The notes under the pieces were generated by a model. It did no database searches and had not been told where the DNA came from. It worked only from the letters and a program-made list of their open reading frames with translations. Position numbers and translations under genes: made by a program. A DNA stretch of 22,716 nucleotides, from contig CAMFZO010000005.1 in NCBI GenBank assembly GCA_946006895.1, positions 1 through 22,716 of the forward strand. Direction: 5' to 3'. Below, piece after piece: positions 1 through 7,218 of the stretch. Position 1 is the first letter of the stretch, and each line of letters opens with the position of its first letter. The stretch is from an uncultured Clostridia bacterium. GTDB lineage: Bacteria > Bacillota > Clostridia > Oscillospirales > Oscillospiraceae.

Positions 1-46
1 TACACCTAAGCCTTCGTCGGCAGCGTCAGATGTGTATAAGAGACAG
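1..46 (+). other. Illumina Nextera i5 adapter (contaminating sequence)
   Basis: Bases 1-5 (TACAC) match the end of the P5 oligo. Bases 6-13 (CTAAGCCT) match the Nextera i5 index I know as S508/N508. Bases 14-46 match the Nextera read-1 adapter, ending with the 19-base Tn5 mosaic end AGATGTGTATAAGAGACAG at 28-46. The adapter runs straight into a tRNA body. It is untrimmed library sequence at a contig end, not genomic DNA and not a resident transposon. Confidence 0.97.
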
Positions 47-119
<73 letters not shown>

Positions 120-120
120 G

Positions 121-151
121 AAAAAGCACTTGCTTCGGCAAGTGCTTTTTT
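121..151 (+). terminator. Rho-independent terminator after tRNA-Thr
   Basis: The stem AAAAAGCACTTGC (121-133) pairs perfectly with GCAAGTGCTTTTT (138-150) around a UUCG tetraloop. The 3' arm forms the U-run. It begins two bases after the tRNA CCA, so it ends the tRNA transcript and separates it from the acetyltransferase gene. Confidence 0.93.
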
Positions 152-203
152 CAATAAGAAAAGAATCTACTCGATCGTATTTTTTGAGTGGGGAGTTGGT
201 ATT

Positions 204-638
204 ATGATAAAGACGGCAACCATTGCCGACGCAGGAGCCATTTCAAAATTGGCAGTCAAGCTGTGGCCGGAGCATACCGTGGAAGAATTGGAAAAAGAAT
301 GTATGGACATCATTGGCGGTGGAAAAGGCGCGGTTTTTCTCCTCTTCCTTGAAGGACAGCCGGCGGGCTTTGCCCAGTGCCAATTGCGAAACGACTACGT
401 AGAGGGCACCGGAAGCAGTCCCGTGGGATATCTGGAGGGGATATTCATTGAGCAGGACTTCCAGCGCAGGGGCCATGCAAAAGAGCTGCTGGCCGTCTGT
501 GAAGACTGGGCAAGGAAGCAGGGTTGTACGGAATTTGCAAGCGACTGTGAATTGGAAAACCGCGACAGCCTGGCCTTCCATTTGAACATGGGCTTTGCGG
601 AAGCAAGCCGGGTCATCTGTTTTACCAAGAAGCTGTAG
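204..638 (+). CDS. GNAT acetyltransferase, AAC(6')-I-like
   Basis: A 144-residue single-domain GNAT protein predicted to transfer acetyl from acetyl-CoA to an amine in the cytoplasm. It resembles the small AAC(6')-I aminoglycoside 6'-N-acetyltransferases (Ic-like clade) across its length: LWPEHTVEELEKE near the N terminus, then RNDYVEGTGSSPVGYLEGIF, the acetyl-CoA pyrophosphate loop QRRGHAKELL, QGCTEFASDCELEN, and a C-terminal LNMGFAEASRVICFTKKL. The start at 204 is chosen because an upstream in-frame ATG at 75 lies inside the tRNA, while GGGGAG at about 190-195 precedes 204 at suitable spacing. No promoter is obvious in 152-203. Aminoglycoside acetylation is inferred; many chromosomal members of this clade have unproven or weak resistance activity. 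Confidence 0.88.
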   Translation: MIKTATIADAGAISKLAVKLWPEHTVEELEKECMDIIGGGKGAVFLLFLEGQPAGFAQCQLRNDYVEGTGSSPVGYLEGIFIEQDFQRRGHAKELLAVCEDWARKQGCTEFASDCELENRDSLAFHLNMGFAEASRVICFTKKL

Positions 639-639
639 C

Positions 640-684
640 ATAAAGCGGACAGGGTGCAAAGAAATTGCGCCCTGTCCGCTTTAT
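640..684. terminator. Bidirectional terminator between convergent genes
   Basis: The 20-base arms at 640-659 and 665-684 (ATAAAGCGGACAGGG core) pair with a single T-G wobble around a five-base loop. It lies between the stop of the acetyltransferase and the stop of the leftward permease and can serve both. T-rich flanks are short. Confidence 0.8.
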
Positions 685-717
685 CATTAAGTATCAATTA
701 CTCTCCTGCAAGAAAGT

Positions 718-2169
718 TCATGCTTTGCCCGCAGCTTTTTTGTCTTTCGGCAAAACGATGTTCAGCAGAATTGCCAGCAGCGCCGCAGGAACAATGCCGG
801 AGCCGCCGAAAATGTAAGTCATCCACGTGGGCATAAAGGCCTGCACCGCCGTGGTAGAGCCAAGGCCATAGCCCAGGCCGAGTGCAACGGCTACGATGGT
901 CGCATTGCGCCCATCCAGCGGTTCCGTGGTGATCAGGTTGATGCCGGAAATCACGATGGAAGCGAACATAATCACCGCCGCGCCGCCAAGAACCGGCTGC
1001 GGCATAATGGAGATGATCGCGCCGATCTTGGGGAACAGTCCCGCCAGCACCAGAATGCCGGCACCCATGGCGATTGCAAAGCGGTTGACGATCTTCGTCA
1101 TGCCGACCAGGCCGACGTTCTGGCTGAAGGAGGTATTGGGAAGCACGCCGAACACCGTTGCCAGTGCCGAACCGACACCGTCACAGATCACCGCGCCGGA
1201 AAGCTCCTTATCGGTCGCCTCACGGTTCAGGCCGCCCTTGACCACGCCCGCCGTATCTCCGACGGTCTCCACCGCCGTGACAATGAACATGATACACATG
1301 GGAACGATGGCCGCGACATTAAACTGCAGCTTTACGGGAAGGAACTGCGGCACGGCAAACCATGCGGCGTCTTTTACCTCAGCCCACTTGGTAATGTATC
1401 CGCAGGTGACCTCCACGTCGTTGATGACCGTCGTATGGGGCAGGAACAGTCCCATCAGGAAGGAAACAAAGTAGCCGACGATGATACCGAGCAGGATCGA
1501 GGCGACTGAGGGGAAGCCCTTGAACGCATGCTTGAAAACAAGGATTGCAATGAGCGTCACAAGGCCAAGGAACAGGTTCCAAAGCGCGCCGTAGTCGGCA
1601 TTTGCACTACCGCCGCCGAAGAAGCCGATGCCGACGGAAATCAGGCTCAGGCCGATGGCTACGACGACCGTACCGGTGACCACCGGCGGGAAGAATTTGC
1701 GCAGGGGCTTGATGATGAAGCCAAGGCCGGCCTCAAAGAAGCCACCGATCAGAGAGGCACCCATCACCGCGCCATAGGCATAGATGCCTGCTGAAACGCT
1801 GGTGGTAATGGTACCGGCCGCGACGCCGGCCATCATGCTGGCAGCAATGGCTTTATTGACGCCGATGAAGCCGGAGGACGTACCCATAACGATAGGCAGC
1901 CGCGCACCGACCGGCCCAATGGGATAGAGCTGCAAAAATGTGACGATGCCTGCCACCAGCATGGCGTTTTGCAGCAGGGAGACGCGCAGTGCGCCGAATC
2001 CGGCGTCCGTCGTGATACCGCATACGGCCATCAGGATCATAATGGGCGAGAGGTTACCGACAAACATGGCCAAAACATGCTGCAATCCAAGAGGAATGGC
2101 TTGCACCAGAGGGAGACGACCATTCAGATCGTATACTGAAGTGTAATTGCCGGGCTTTGTTTTCTTCAT
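718..2169 (-). CDS. NCS2 family purine (xanthine/urate-type) permease
   Basis: A 483-residue polytopic membrane protein of the nucleobase:cation symporter-2 family, predicted to import a purine base with protons or sodium. Family marks are QHVLAMFVGN at residues 30-39, the ETVGD motif at 301-305 in the substrate-binding segment, and PNTSFSQNVGLV around 344-355, the form typical of xanthine and urate carriers rather than uracil carriers. About 12-14 hydrophobic segments can be traced, including half-helices around the two motifs. The start has a good ribosome site (AAAGGAG, eight bases upstream). It is transcribed alone from a consensus promoter at 2243-2271. No purine riboswitch is visible in the short leader. 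The exact substrate cannot be fixed from sequence. Confidence 0.92.
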   Translation of the reverse strand: MKKTKPGNYTSVYDLNGRLPLVQAIPLGLQHVLAMFVGNLSPIMILMAVCGITTDAGFGALRVSLLQNAMLVAGIVTFLQLYPIGPVGARLPIVMGTSSGFIGVNKAIAASMMAGVAAGTITTSVSAGIYAYGAVMGASLIGGFFEAGLGFIIKPLRKFFPPVVTGTVVVAIGLSLISVGIGFFGGGSANADYGALWNLFLGLVTLIAILVFKHAFKGFPSVASILLGIIVGYFVSFLMGLFLPHTTVINDVEVTCGYITKWAEVKDAAWFAVPQFLPVKLQFNVAAIVPMCIMFIVTAVETVGDTAGVVKGGLNREATDKELSGAVICDGVGSALATVFGVLPNTSFSQNVGLVGMTKIVNRFAIAMGAGILVLAGLFPKIGAIISIMPQPVLGGAAVIMFASIVISGINLITTEPLDGRNATIVAVALGLGYGLGSTTAVQAFMPTWMTYIFGGSGIVPAALLAILLNIVLPKDKKAAGKA

Positions 2170-2242
2170 AACAGGCTCCTTTCTCTTTCTGCGACGTGAA
2201 TATGCCGACGCACAGGATACTACAGCATATTAACTTAAATAC

Positions 2243-2271
2243 ATCATAACAGAAGCAGCGAAAATTGTCAA
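2243..2271 (-). promoter_or_regulatory. Sigma-A promoter of the purine permease
   Basis: On the minus strand, a perfect -35 TTGACA (2271-2266) is separated by 17 bases from -10 TATGAT (2248-2243). The expected start near 2236 gives a leader of roughly 67 bases. Confidence 0.88.
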
Positions 2272-2280
2272 TCATGACAA
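2265..2280. promoter_or_regulatory. Palindromic candidate operator over the -35 box
   Basis: TTGTCA-ATCA-TGACAA is a perfect 16-base inverted repeat whose left arm overlaps the -35 hexamer of the permease promoter. The position suits a dimeric repressor. No regulator is identified, and the sequence does not match a PurR box I recognise. Confidence 0.5.
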
Positions 2281-2324
2281 AACTCAGAAACCGACCGCTG
2301 CGCGCTATCCGTTGGATACAAATA

Positions 2325-4538
2325 TCAGGCGTAATAGTTGATGAGACAGCCGGAGAGGATGATGTCCCGTTCCTCGCGGCTCAGGCGCTCCAGCTTCAGG
2401 CGGACAGTGCGGCGGCGATCGCCCTGCAGCAGGACGCCATCAATGGAGGATGCGTCCGTCTCCAGCGCCTTTCGGATGCCTTCGACATAGAGCCGGTCAC
2501 CCGGCCGAATATCATACTGGGCGATATTTTCCACCGTAAAGGGCACCATGCCCCAGTTGATGACGTTACTGCGGTAGCGCTTGGTGGCGAAGTCCTCGCA
2601 GAGGTTGGCAACACCGCCCAGCACACGCTGGCAGGAGGCCGCCTGCTCGCGGGCGGAACCGTCGCCCGGGCGGATGGCCATGACAGCGCTGCCCAGGCCG
2701 GTGGTCTTGGGGTCATAGCCCAGCATCTGCACCGTCTCACCGGCGCGGCGGCGCTTTTCCTCCGCCAGAACCGCCTTGGCCCGACCCACATAAGCCGGAT
2801 CCTTGCGGCTCAGGGCGAATTCGCTCAGGCGCAGCGGATTGCTGCGGTAAGACGAGGTCTCGCCGGAGGGGATCAGCTCGTCGGTGGTGGTGACCGGGTC
2901 GTAGATGGCCGAGGCGACGGTGATCAGCAGATTCTCCGGCAGGGCGATCTGCTCGGGCCAGTCGGCGATGTTGGGGCCGAACACCAGCGGCTCCTTCGGG
3001 TCGGGCTTGCCGACACCGTGGTAGACCCGTTCATAGGGCGCGGCGTTGAAATGATAGTCAAGGAAGGACGGATCCTCCGTCAGCTCCGCCAGGTCCGTCG
3101 CCGGGGTGATGGCGCCTCCGTTGAGGGCGGAGGCAGCAATGGAGCGGGAGTCCATCAGCGCCACATAGGCCACCTGACCGTCGGAGGGCTTGGAGCCTTC
3201 ACGGTTGGGGAAATTGCGGGTGGAGTGGCGGATGGAGAAAGCGCCGTTGGCAGGCACGTCTCCCGCGCCGAAGCAGGGTCCGCAGAAGGCGCTTCGGACG
3301 GATACGCCGGAGGCGATCAGCTTTTCCAGCGCGCCGGTGCGCAGCAGCTCCATGAGGACAGGCTGGCTGGCAGGATAACAGGACAGCCAGAAACGGTCGC
3401 TGCCCAGGGGTCTGCCGCCCAGAATTTCTGCCGCTTTGACCAGATTCTGGTACGTGCCGCCGGAGCAGCCTGCAATCACGCCCTGGTCGGCATAGAATCT
3501 GCCGCCGCGAATTTTCTTTGCCAGAGGCTCCGGCGTCTTCTTCAGGCCCAGCGTTTCCACGGCGTTTTCGTCCACGCTGTGGAGCAGGTCCTCCAGATTC
3601 TCGTTGAATTCACGAATGGAATAGGTATTGGAGGGGTGGAAGGGCAGCGCGATCATCGGCTCGACCGTTGACAGGTCCACCTCGATGGCCGCGTCGTAGT
3701 AGGCCCCCTCCCGGACGGAAAGCTGACGGTAGGCCTCCGGTCTTCCGTGGGCCGTCAGGGAGCTTTTCACCGTCTCGTCCGTCTGCCAGACGGAGGACAG
3801 GCAGCTGGTCTCCGTGGTCATCACATCGATGCCGTTGCGGTAGTCCATAGACAGATTACCCACGCCGTCGCCGAAGAACTCCATGACGCTGTTTTTGACC
3901 GTACCCTGCTTAAACGTCGCGCCGATGATGGCAAGGGCCACATCCTGAGGGCCGACACCGGCTCTGGGTCTGCCGGTCAGATGGACAGCGACCACGCGGG
4001 GATAGGCGATGTCATAGGTCTTGCAGAGAAGCTGCTTGACCAGTTCCGGGCCGCCCTCGCCGATAGCCATGGTGCCGTAAGCGCCGTAGCGGGTATGGGA
4101 GTCGGAGCCGAGGATCATCCGGCCGCCGCCGGCGTACATCTCGCGCATATAGCTGTGGATGACGGACTGGTGGGCGGGAACAAATTCGCCGCCGTACCGT
4201 TTGGCCGCCGACAAGCCGAAAACATGGTCGTCCTCGTTGATGGTGCCGCCGACAGCGCACAGGGAGTTGTGGCAGTTGGTCAGCACATAGGGCAGCGGAA
4301 ATTTCTCCAGGCCGGAGGCCCGCGCCGTCTGGATGATGCCCACGTAGGTGATGTCGTGGGAGGCCATGGCGTCGAATTTCAGCCGCAGCACATCCATATT
4401 TCCGGAGGTATTATGGGCGGACAAAATGCCGTAGGCGATGGTTTTTTTGCGGCCCTCTGCCGCATTTTCAGCGCATTGGGCCGCGGGAACCAGGGTCCCG
4501 CCGTGATAAAAAACGCCCTCGTTATGTATCTGTATCAT
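2325..4538 (-). CDS. Aconitase-family hydratase (YbhJ-like)
   Basis: A 737-residue member of the aconitase/isopropylmalate isomerase superfamily, expected to be a cytosolic [4Fe-4S] hydro-lyase acting on a hydroxy-acid. Visible marks: GSDSHTRYG (144-152), the three cluster cysteines C358 (GCSGG), C419 and C422 (CGPC), RNFPNREGSK (441-450), DSRSIAASALNGG after about 463, and a C-terminal swivel-type segment with NVINWGMVPF. It is closest to the uncharacterised 'hydratase' group rather than to the TCA aconitase, and no citrate synthase or isocitrate dehydrogenase is adjacent. The start at 4538 is preferred over an in-frame ATG at 4628 because GGAGG lies seven bases upstream and the longer start falls inside the promoter. 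No convincing terminator follows. The substrate is unknown. Confidence 0.88.
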   Translation of the reverse strand: MIQIHNEGVFYHGGTLVPAAQCAENAAEGRKKTIAYGILSAHNTSGNMDVLRLKFDAMASHDITYVGIIQTARASGLEKFPLPYVLTNCHNSLCAVGGTINEDDHVFGLSAAKRYGGEFVPAHQSVIHSYMREMYAGGGRMILGSDSHTRYGAYGTMAIGEGGPELVKQLLCKTYDIAYPRVVAVHLTGRPRAGVGPQDVALAIIGATFKQGTVKNSVMEFFGDGVGNLSMDYRNGIDVMTTETSCLSSVWQTDETVKSSLTAHGRPEAYRQLSVREGAYYDAAIEVDLSTVEPMIALPFHPSNTYSIREFNENLEDLLHSVDENAVETLGLKKTPEPLAKKIRGGRFYADQGVIAGCSGGTYQNLVKAAEILGGRPLGSDRFWLSCYPASQPVLMELLRTGALEKLIASGVSVRSAFCGPCFGAGDVPANGAFSIRHSTRNFPNREGSKPSDGQVAYVALMDSRSIAASALNGGAITPATDLAELTEDPSFLDYHFNAAPYERVYHGVGKPDPKEPLVFGPNIADWPEQIALPENLLITVASAIYDPVTTTDELIPSGETSSYRSNPLRLSEFALSRKDPAYVGRAKAVLAEEKRRRAGETVQMLGYDPKTTGLGSAVMAIRPGDGSAREQAASCQRVLGGVANLCEDFATKRYRSNVINWGMVPFTVENIAQYDIRPGDRLYVEGIRKALETDASSIDGVLLQGDRRRTVRLKLERLSREERDIILSGCLINYYA

Positions 4539-4599
4539 AAGAATACCTCCGTTTTTCCTGCCGCAGTCCTGGCGGCAATGGTACAATTTTGCAGGCACT

Positions 4600-4628
4600 A
4601 TTATACCGCACCGGCGGCAAAATGTCAA
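4600..4628 (-). promoter_or_regulatory. Consensus promoter of the hydratase gene
   Basis: A perfect TTGACA (4628-4623), 17-base spacer and perfect TATAAT (4605-4600) on the minus strand. The start is predicted near 4593, leaving a roughly 55-base leader that contains a short TGCCGC/GCGGCA hairpin and the ribosome site. Confidence 0.92.
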
Positions 4629-4647
4629 AACTTTATCACGGTAATGA

Positions 4648-4676
4648 TTGCGGCGGCGGGAAAACTGTGATATGAT
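4648..4676 (+). promoter_or_regulatory. Extended -10 promoter for exonuclease-mutY
   Basis: TTGCGG (4648-4653), a 17-base spacer and TATGAT (4671-4676), with the extended TG one base upstream (4668-4669). It is divergent from the hydratase promoter, about 20 bases apart. The leader is only about 23 bases and contains AAAGGAGGG. Confidence 0.72.
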
Positions 4677-4705
4677 GGTATGCGTTATGAAAGGAGGGAC
4701 ACGGA

Positions 4706-5671
4706 ATGCAGTATATCGTTTTGGATATGGAATGGAATCAACCGTGGCCCGGCTCCCACGCCGCTCAGAAGATCCTGCCGGTGGAGATTCACGGCGAGAT
4801 CATACAGATCGGCGCCGTGCGCCTGTTGGAAAACGGCATGGTGGCCGACGAATTTCAGGTTTTGGTACGACCGAAATACTACAAAAAGCTCAACAGTCGT
4901 GTCTCCAAGCTGACGGGTCTGCGTGACGCCCGGCTGCGGGATGAGGGGCTCCCCTTCCCCGAGGCTCTTGCGCGCTTCCGGCAATGGATCGGCGGCGAGT
5001 GTGTTTTCCTCACCTGGGGCTTTGACGACATCACGGTGTTGGAGGACAACATCCTCCTCCACGACGGCGAGCCGGACTGGATCACCCAGTGGTACAACGC
5101 CCAGATGATTTTCAACGCGCAGACGGGCTGCGGCTCCTCCCAGAAGTCCCTGTCCTCGGCCTTGGAGCTGGTTGGCATTGAGCCAAGCCGCCCGGCCCAC
5201 GACGCTCTGGGCGACGCTTACCATACGGCCCTCATCTGCAGCCGTCTGGATCTGAAGCGGGGCATCGCGGAATACGCCCAGGCCCTGCGCAGCCATACCG
5301 ACGGCTTCCACGGCACCCCTCCCGAGGGCTGTATCGGCCGGTCGGTGTTCCGGGGCTATGAGGACAAGGCCAAGGCCATCAGCGCCATGACGGAGCTGAA
5401 AAGCCACTGTCCCCAGTGCGGCGCACCTATGCCCAACGGCGCTTGGATTTCCCAGGAGGGGCGTCGCTATATGACCATGGCCGAATGTGCGGAGCACGGA
5501 CGGTATCTGATCCGTATCCGCCTGCAAAAGGAGCCGGACGGGACCATGCGGGTCAGCCGCCTGATCTATGAGGGCGCGTCGGATGCTGCGGCAAAATTTG
5601 ACGAGCTGGCCGCCCGCAGAAAGCCTGCAAGACGTAGACGCCGCAAAAAGACGACGGAGAAAAACCAGTGA
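4706..5671 (+). CDS. DEDDh 3'-5' exonuclease with C-terminal Cys motif
   Basis: A 321-residue cytosolic protein of the RNase T/DnaQ exonuclease fold, expected to remove nucleotides from 3' ends of DNA or RNA with two metal ions. Catalytic residues are visible: D7 and E9 (VLDMEW), D107 or D108 (TWGFDD), and H165-x4-D170 (HDALGD), the 'h' variant of the family. The exonuclease domain ends near 185. The C-terminal part holds C235-x2-C238 and a later C261/H264, which could bind zinc, then a Lys/Arg-rich tail. The start follows AAAGGAGGG at eight bases. It overlaps mutY by four bases, so the two are translationally coupled. KapD-like annotation is possible; the substrate is not known. Confidence 0.88.
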   Translation: MQYIVLDMEWNQPWPGSHAAQKILPVEIHGEIIQIGAVRLLENGMVADEFQVLVRPKYYKKLNSRVSKLTGLRDARLRDEGLPFPEALARFRQWIGGECVFLTWGFDDITVLEDNILLHDGEPDWITQWYNAQMIFNAQTGCGSSQKSLSSALELVGIEPSRPAHDALGDAYHTALICSRLDLKRGIAEYAQALRSHTDGFHGTPPEGCIGRSVFRGYEDKAKAISAMTELKSHCPQCGAPMPNGAWISQEGRRYMTMAECAEHGRYLIRIRLQKEPDGTMRVSRLIYEGASDAAAKFDELAARRKPARRRRRKKTTEKNQ

Positions 5672-6693
5672 TATTACAGCAATTACCGCCCCTGCTGCTG
5701 CCCTGGTTCGCACAGCACCGCCGTGAACTTCCCTGGCGGCGGGACAAGGAGCCGTACCACGTGTGGCTGTCGGAGATCATGCTCCAGCAGACCCGCGTGG
5801 AGGCAGTGCGAGGCTATTATGAGCGGTTTTTGGAGCGGCTGCCCACCGTCGGCGCTCTGGCACAGGCCGAGGAAAACGAGCTGCTCAAGCTCTGGGAGGG
5901 CCTGGGCTACTACAGCCGCGTCCGCAACCTGCAAAAGGCCGCCCGGCGCATCATGGACGACTACGGCGGCGTGTTTCCGCGAACCTATGACCAGATCCGC
6001 GCCCTGCCGGGCATCGGGCCCTATACGGCGGGGGCCGTTTGCTCCATCTGCTTTGAGCTGCCCACGCCGGCAGTGGACGGCAACGTCCTGCGGGTGCTCT
6101 CCCGTTACCTTGCCGACGACGCGCCCGTCACCGACGAACGCGTCAAGCGGGAAATTGCCCGCCGCCTGGCAGAGGTCTATCCGGAAGGCCATTGCGGCGA
6201 TTTTACCCAGGCTCTCATGGAGCTGGGTGCCACGGTCTGCCTGCCCAACGGCGCTCCCCTGTGCGAAAGCTGCCCGCTGCGGGAGCTTTGCCGGGCGCAC
6301 CTTTCAGGGACGGAGACAAAATACCCCGTCAAAGCGGCGAAAAAGCCCCGCAGGATTGAGGAACGTACCGTCTTTATCCTCCGCTGCGGCGAAAAGCTCG
6401 CCGTGTGCAAGCGTCCTGCCTTCGGTCTGCTGGCAGGGCTTTGGCAGCTTCCCGACGTTCCGGGCGCTCTGGACCTGAAAGGCGCCCTCTCTCAGGCAGA
6501 GGCGTGGGGCGTCAAGCCCCGCAACGTGGAAAAGGTCGTCCGGAGGCAGCACATCTTCACCCATGTCCAGTGGGAGTTGACCGGCTGCTATCTGGAATGT
6601 GGCGCGGAGGCCCGCTTCACCTGGGTCACGCCTGCCGAGCTGAACGAACGCATCGGCCTGCCCACGGCCTATCGGCAATTTTTAGAAGAATAG
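5668..6693 (+). CDS. mutY: Adenine DNA glycosylase MutY
   Basis: A 341-residue base-excision repair enzyme that removes adenine mispaired with 8-oxoguanine. The helix-hairpin-helix region LPGIGPYTAG (113-122) leads to the catalytic Asp D137 in PAVDGNV, and the catalytic Glu E36 sits in SEIMLQQTRV. Cluster cysteines C191, C199, C202 and C208 have spacing C-x7-C-x2-C-x5-C, one residue longer in the first interval than in E. coli; I recall this as common in Clostridia. The C-terminal NUDIX-like domain that reads 8-oxoG contains HIFTHVQWEL. The start is GTG at 5668, with GGAG about eight bases upstream, and overlaps the stop of the exonuclease gene. Length is normal for the family. Confidence 0.96.
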   Translation: MILQQLPPLLLPWFAQHRRELPWRRDKEPYHVWLSEIMLQQTRVEAVRGYYERFLERLPTVGALAQAEENELLKLWEGLGYYSRVRNLQKAARRIMDDYGGVFPRTYDQIRALPGIGPYTAGAVCSICFELPTPAVDGNVLRVLSRYLADDAPVTDERVKREIARRLAEVYPEGHCGDFTQALMELGATVCLPNGAPLCESCPLRELCRAHLSGTETKYPVKAAKKPRRIEERTVFILRCGEKLAVCKRPAFGLLAGLWQLPDVPGALDLKGALSQAEAWGVKPRNVEKVVRRQHIFTHVQWELTGCYLECGAEARFTWVTPAELNERIGLPTAYRQFLEE

Positions 6694-6695
6694 GC

Positions 6696-6724
6696 TTGCG
6701 CTTTGGGCCAAAAGCCGTTATACT
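6696..6724 (+). promoter_or_regulatory. Promoter of the DUF1292 gene
   Basis: TTGCGC (6696-6701), a 17-base spacer and TATACT (6719-6724), just after the mutY stop. The predicted start near 6731 gives a leader of about 23 bases. Confidence 0.6.
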
Positions 6725-6753
6725 GAGGATACCACTGTAAGGAGGTTATGAAT

Positions 6754-7020
6754 ATGGAAGACAAACGCGCACAGTATTCCGAGGATGAGATCCTCACCCT
6801 GGAGTTCGACGACGGAGAGAGCTTTGAATGCGGCATCATGGGCGTTTTTGACCTGGATGAGAAGCAGTACATCGCTCTGGAGGCCTTCGACGACACTAAC
6901 GACGTCTACCTTTATGCGTATGTGCCGACGGACGACGACTTTGAGCTGGAGGACATCCCCGAGGAGGACTTCGACCGGGTCGCCGCAGAATTCGACCGTC
7001 TGATGGACGAACCTGTGTAA
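6754..7020 (+). CDS. DUF1292 family small acidic protein
   Basis: An 88-residue, strongly acidic cytosolic protein of the DUF1292 family (YrzB-like in Firmicutes), recognised by the pattern TLEFDDGESFECGIMGVFDLDEKQY-type β-strand core, then YLYAYVPTDDD, and an acidic C-terminal helix EEDFDRVAAEFDRLMDE. Its function is unknown in the family; in other Firmicutes it is often near ruvX (yrrK) and yrzL, and here ruvX lies 2.6 kb away across the feo operon. The ATG at 6754 is preferred to the one at 6748 because GGAGG (6741-6745) is eight bases from the former and only two from the latter. It has its own promoter and terminator. Confidence 0.85.
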   Translation: MEDKRAQYSEDEILTLEFDDGESFECGIMGVFDLDEKQYIALEAFDDTNDVYLYAYVPTDDDFELEDIPEEDFDRVAAEFDRLMDEPV

Positions 7021-7034
7021 TAGTATAGATAGCA

Positions 7035-7077
7035 AGGAGGCTGCCCCATGCGGAGCAGCCTCCTGTTTTATTCTTTT
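7035..7077 (+). terminator. Terminator after the DUF1292 gene
   Basis: AGGAGGCTGC (7035-7044) and GCAGCCTCCT (7055-7064) pair perfectly around a ten-base loop, followed by GTTTTATTCTTTT. Its U-run overlaps the stop codon of the oppositely oriented Cys-rich gene, and the stem may also act on the leftward feo transcript. Confidence 0.9.
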
Positions 7078-7217
7078 CTGGACTTACCGCAGCCACTGCA
7101 ATCGGCGCAGCAGCCGGAGCAGGATTTTCCTGTTTTCTTTCGGTGCAGCAGCCAGAGAACCGTGGCAGCCAGCCAGACGGCAACGAGTGCCAGCACCGCA
7201 ATATCCGCCCAGCCCAT
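7068..7217 (-). CDS. FeoB-associated Cys-rich membrane protein
   Basis: A 49-residue protein read directly from the minus strand. It starts MGWADIAVLALVAVWLAATV, forming one transmembrane helix (about residues 5-24), followed by a basic stretch HRKKTGKS and a Cys cluster C33, C36, C37, C40, C43 (pattern CSGCCADCSGCG), ending KSRKE. It fits the FeoB-associated Cys-rich family found after feoB in many Firmicutes, thought to assist ferrous iron uptake. Its ATG lies one base after the feoB stop, so coupled translation is likely. The cysteines may bind iron, which is an inference. Confidence 0.88.
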   Translation of the reverse strand: MGWADIAVLALVAVWLAATVLWLLHRKKTGKSCSGCCADCSGCGKSRKE

Positions 7218-7218
7218 A

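Noticed and set aside
28..46. Tn5 mosaic end as evidence of a transposon
   Set aside because: It is part of a full Nextera adapter with index and P5 tail, so it comes from library preparation.
2170..2242. Purine riboswitch in the permease leader
   Set aside because: The leader is only about 67 bases and lacks the conserved three-way junction sequences.
2281..2324. Terminator after the hydratase gene
   Set aside because: Only a 5-6 bp stem (TATCC-AAC-GGATA) without a U-run is visible, too weak to call.
2265..3671. Plus-strand open frame opposite the hydratase
   Set aside because: Antisense to conserved aconitase motifs, with Gly/Arg/Val-rich shadow composition and no ribosome site.
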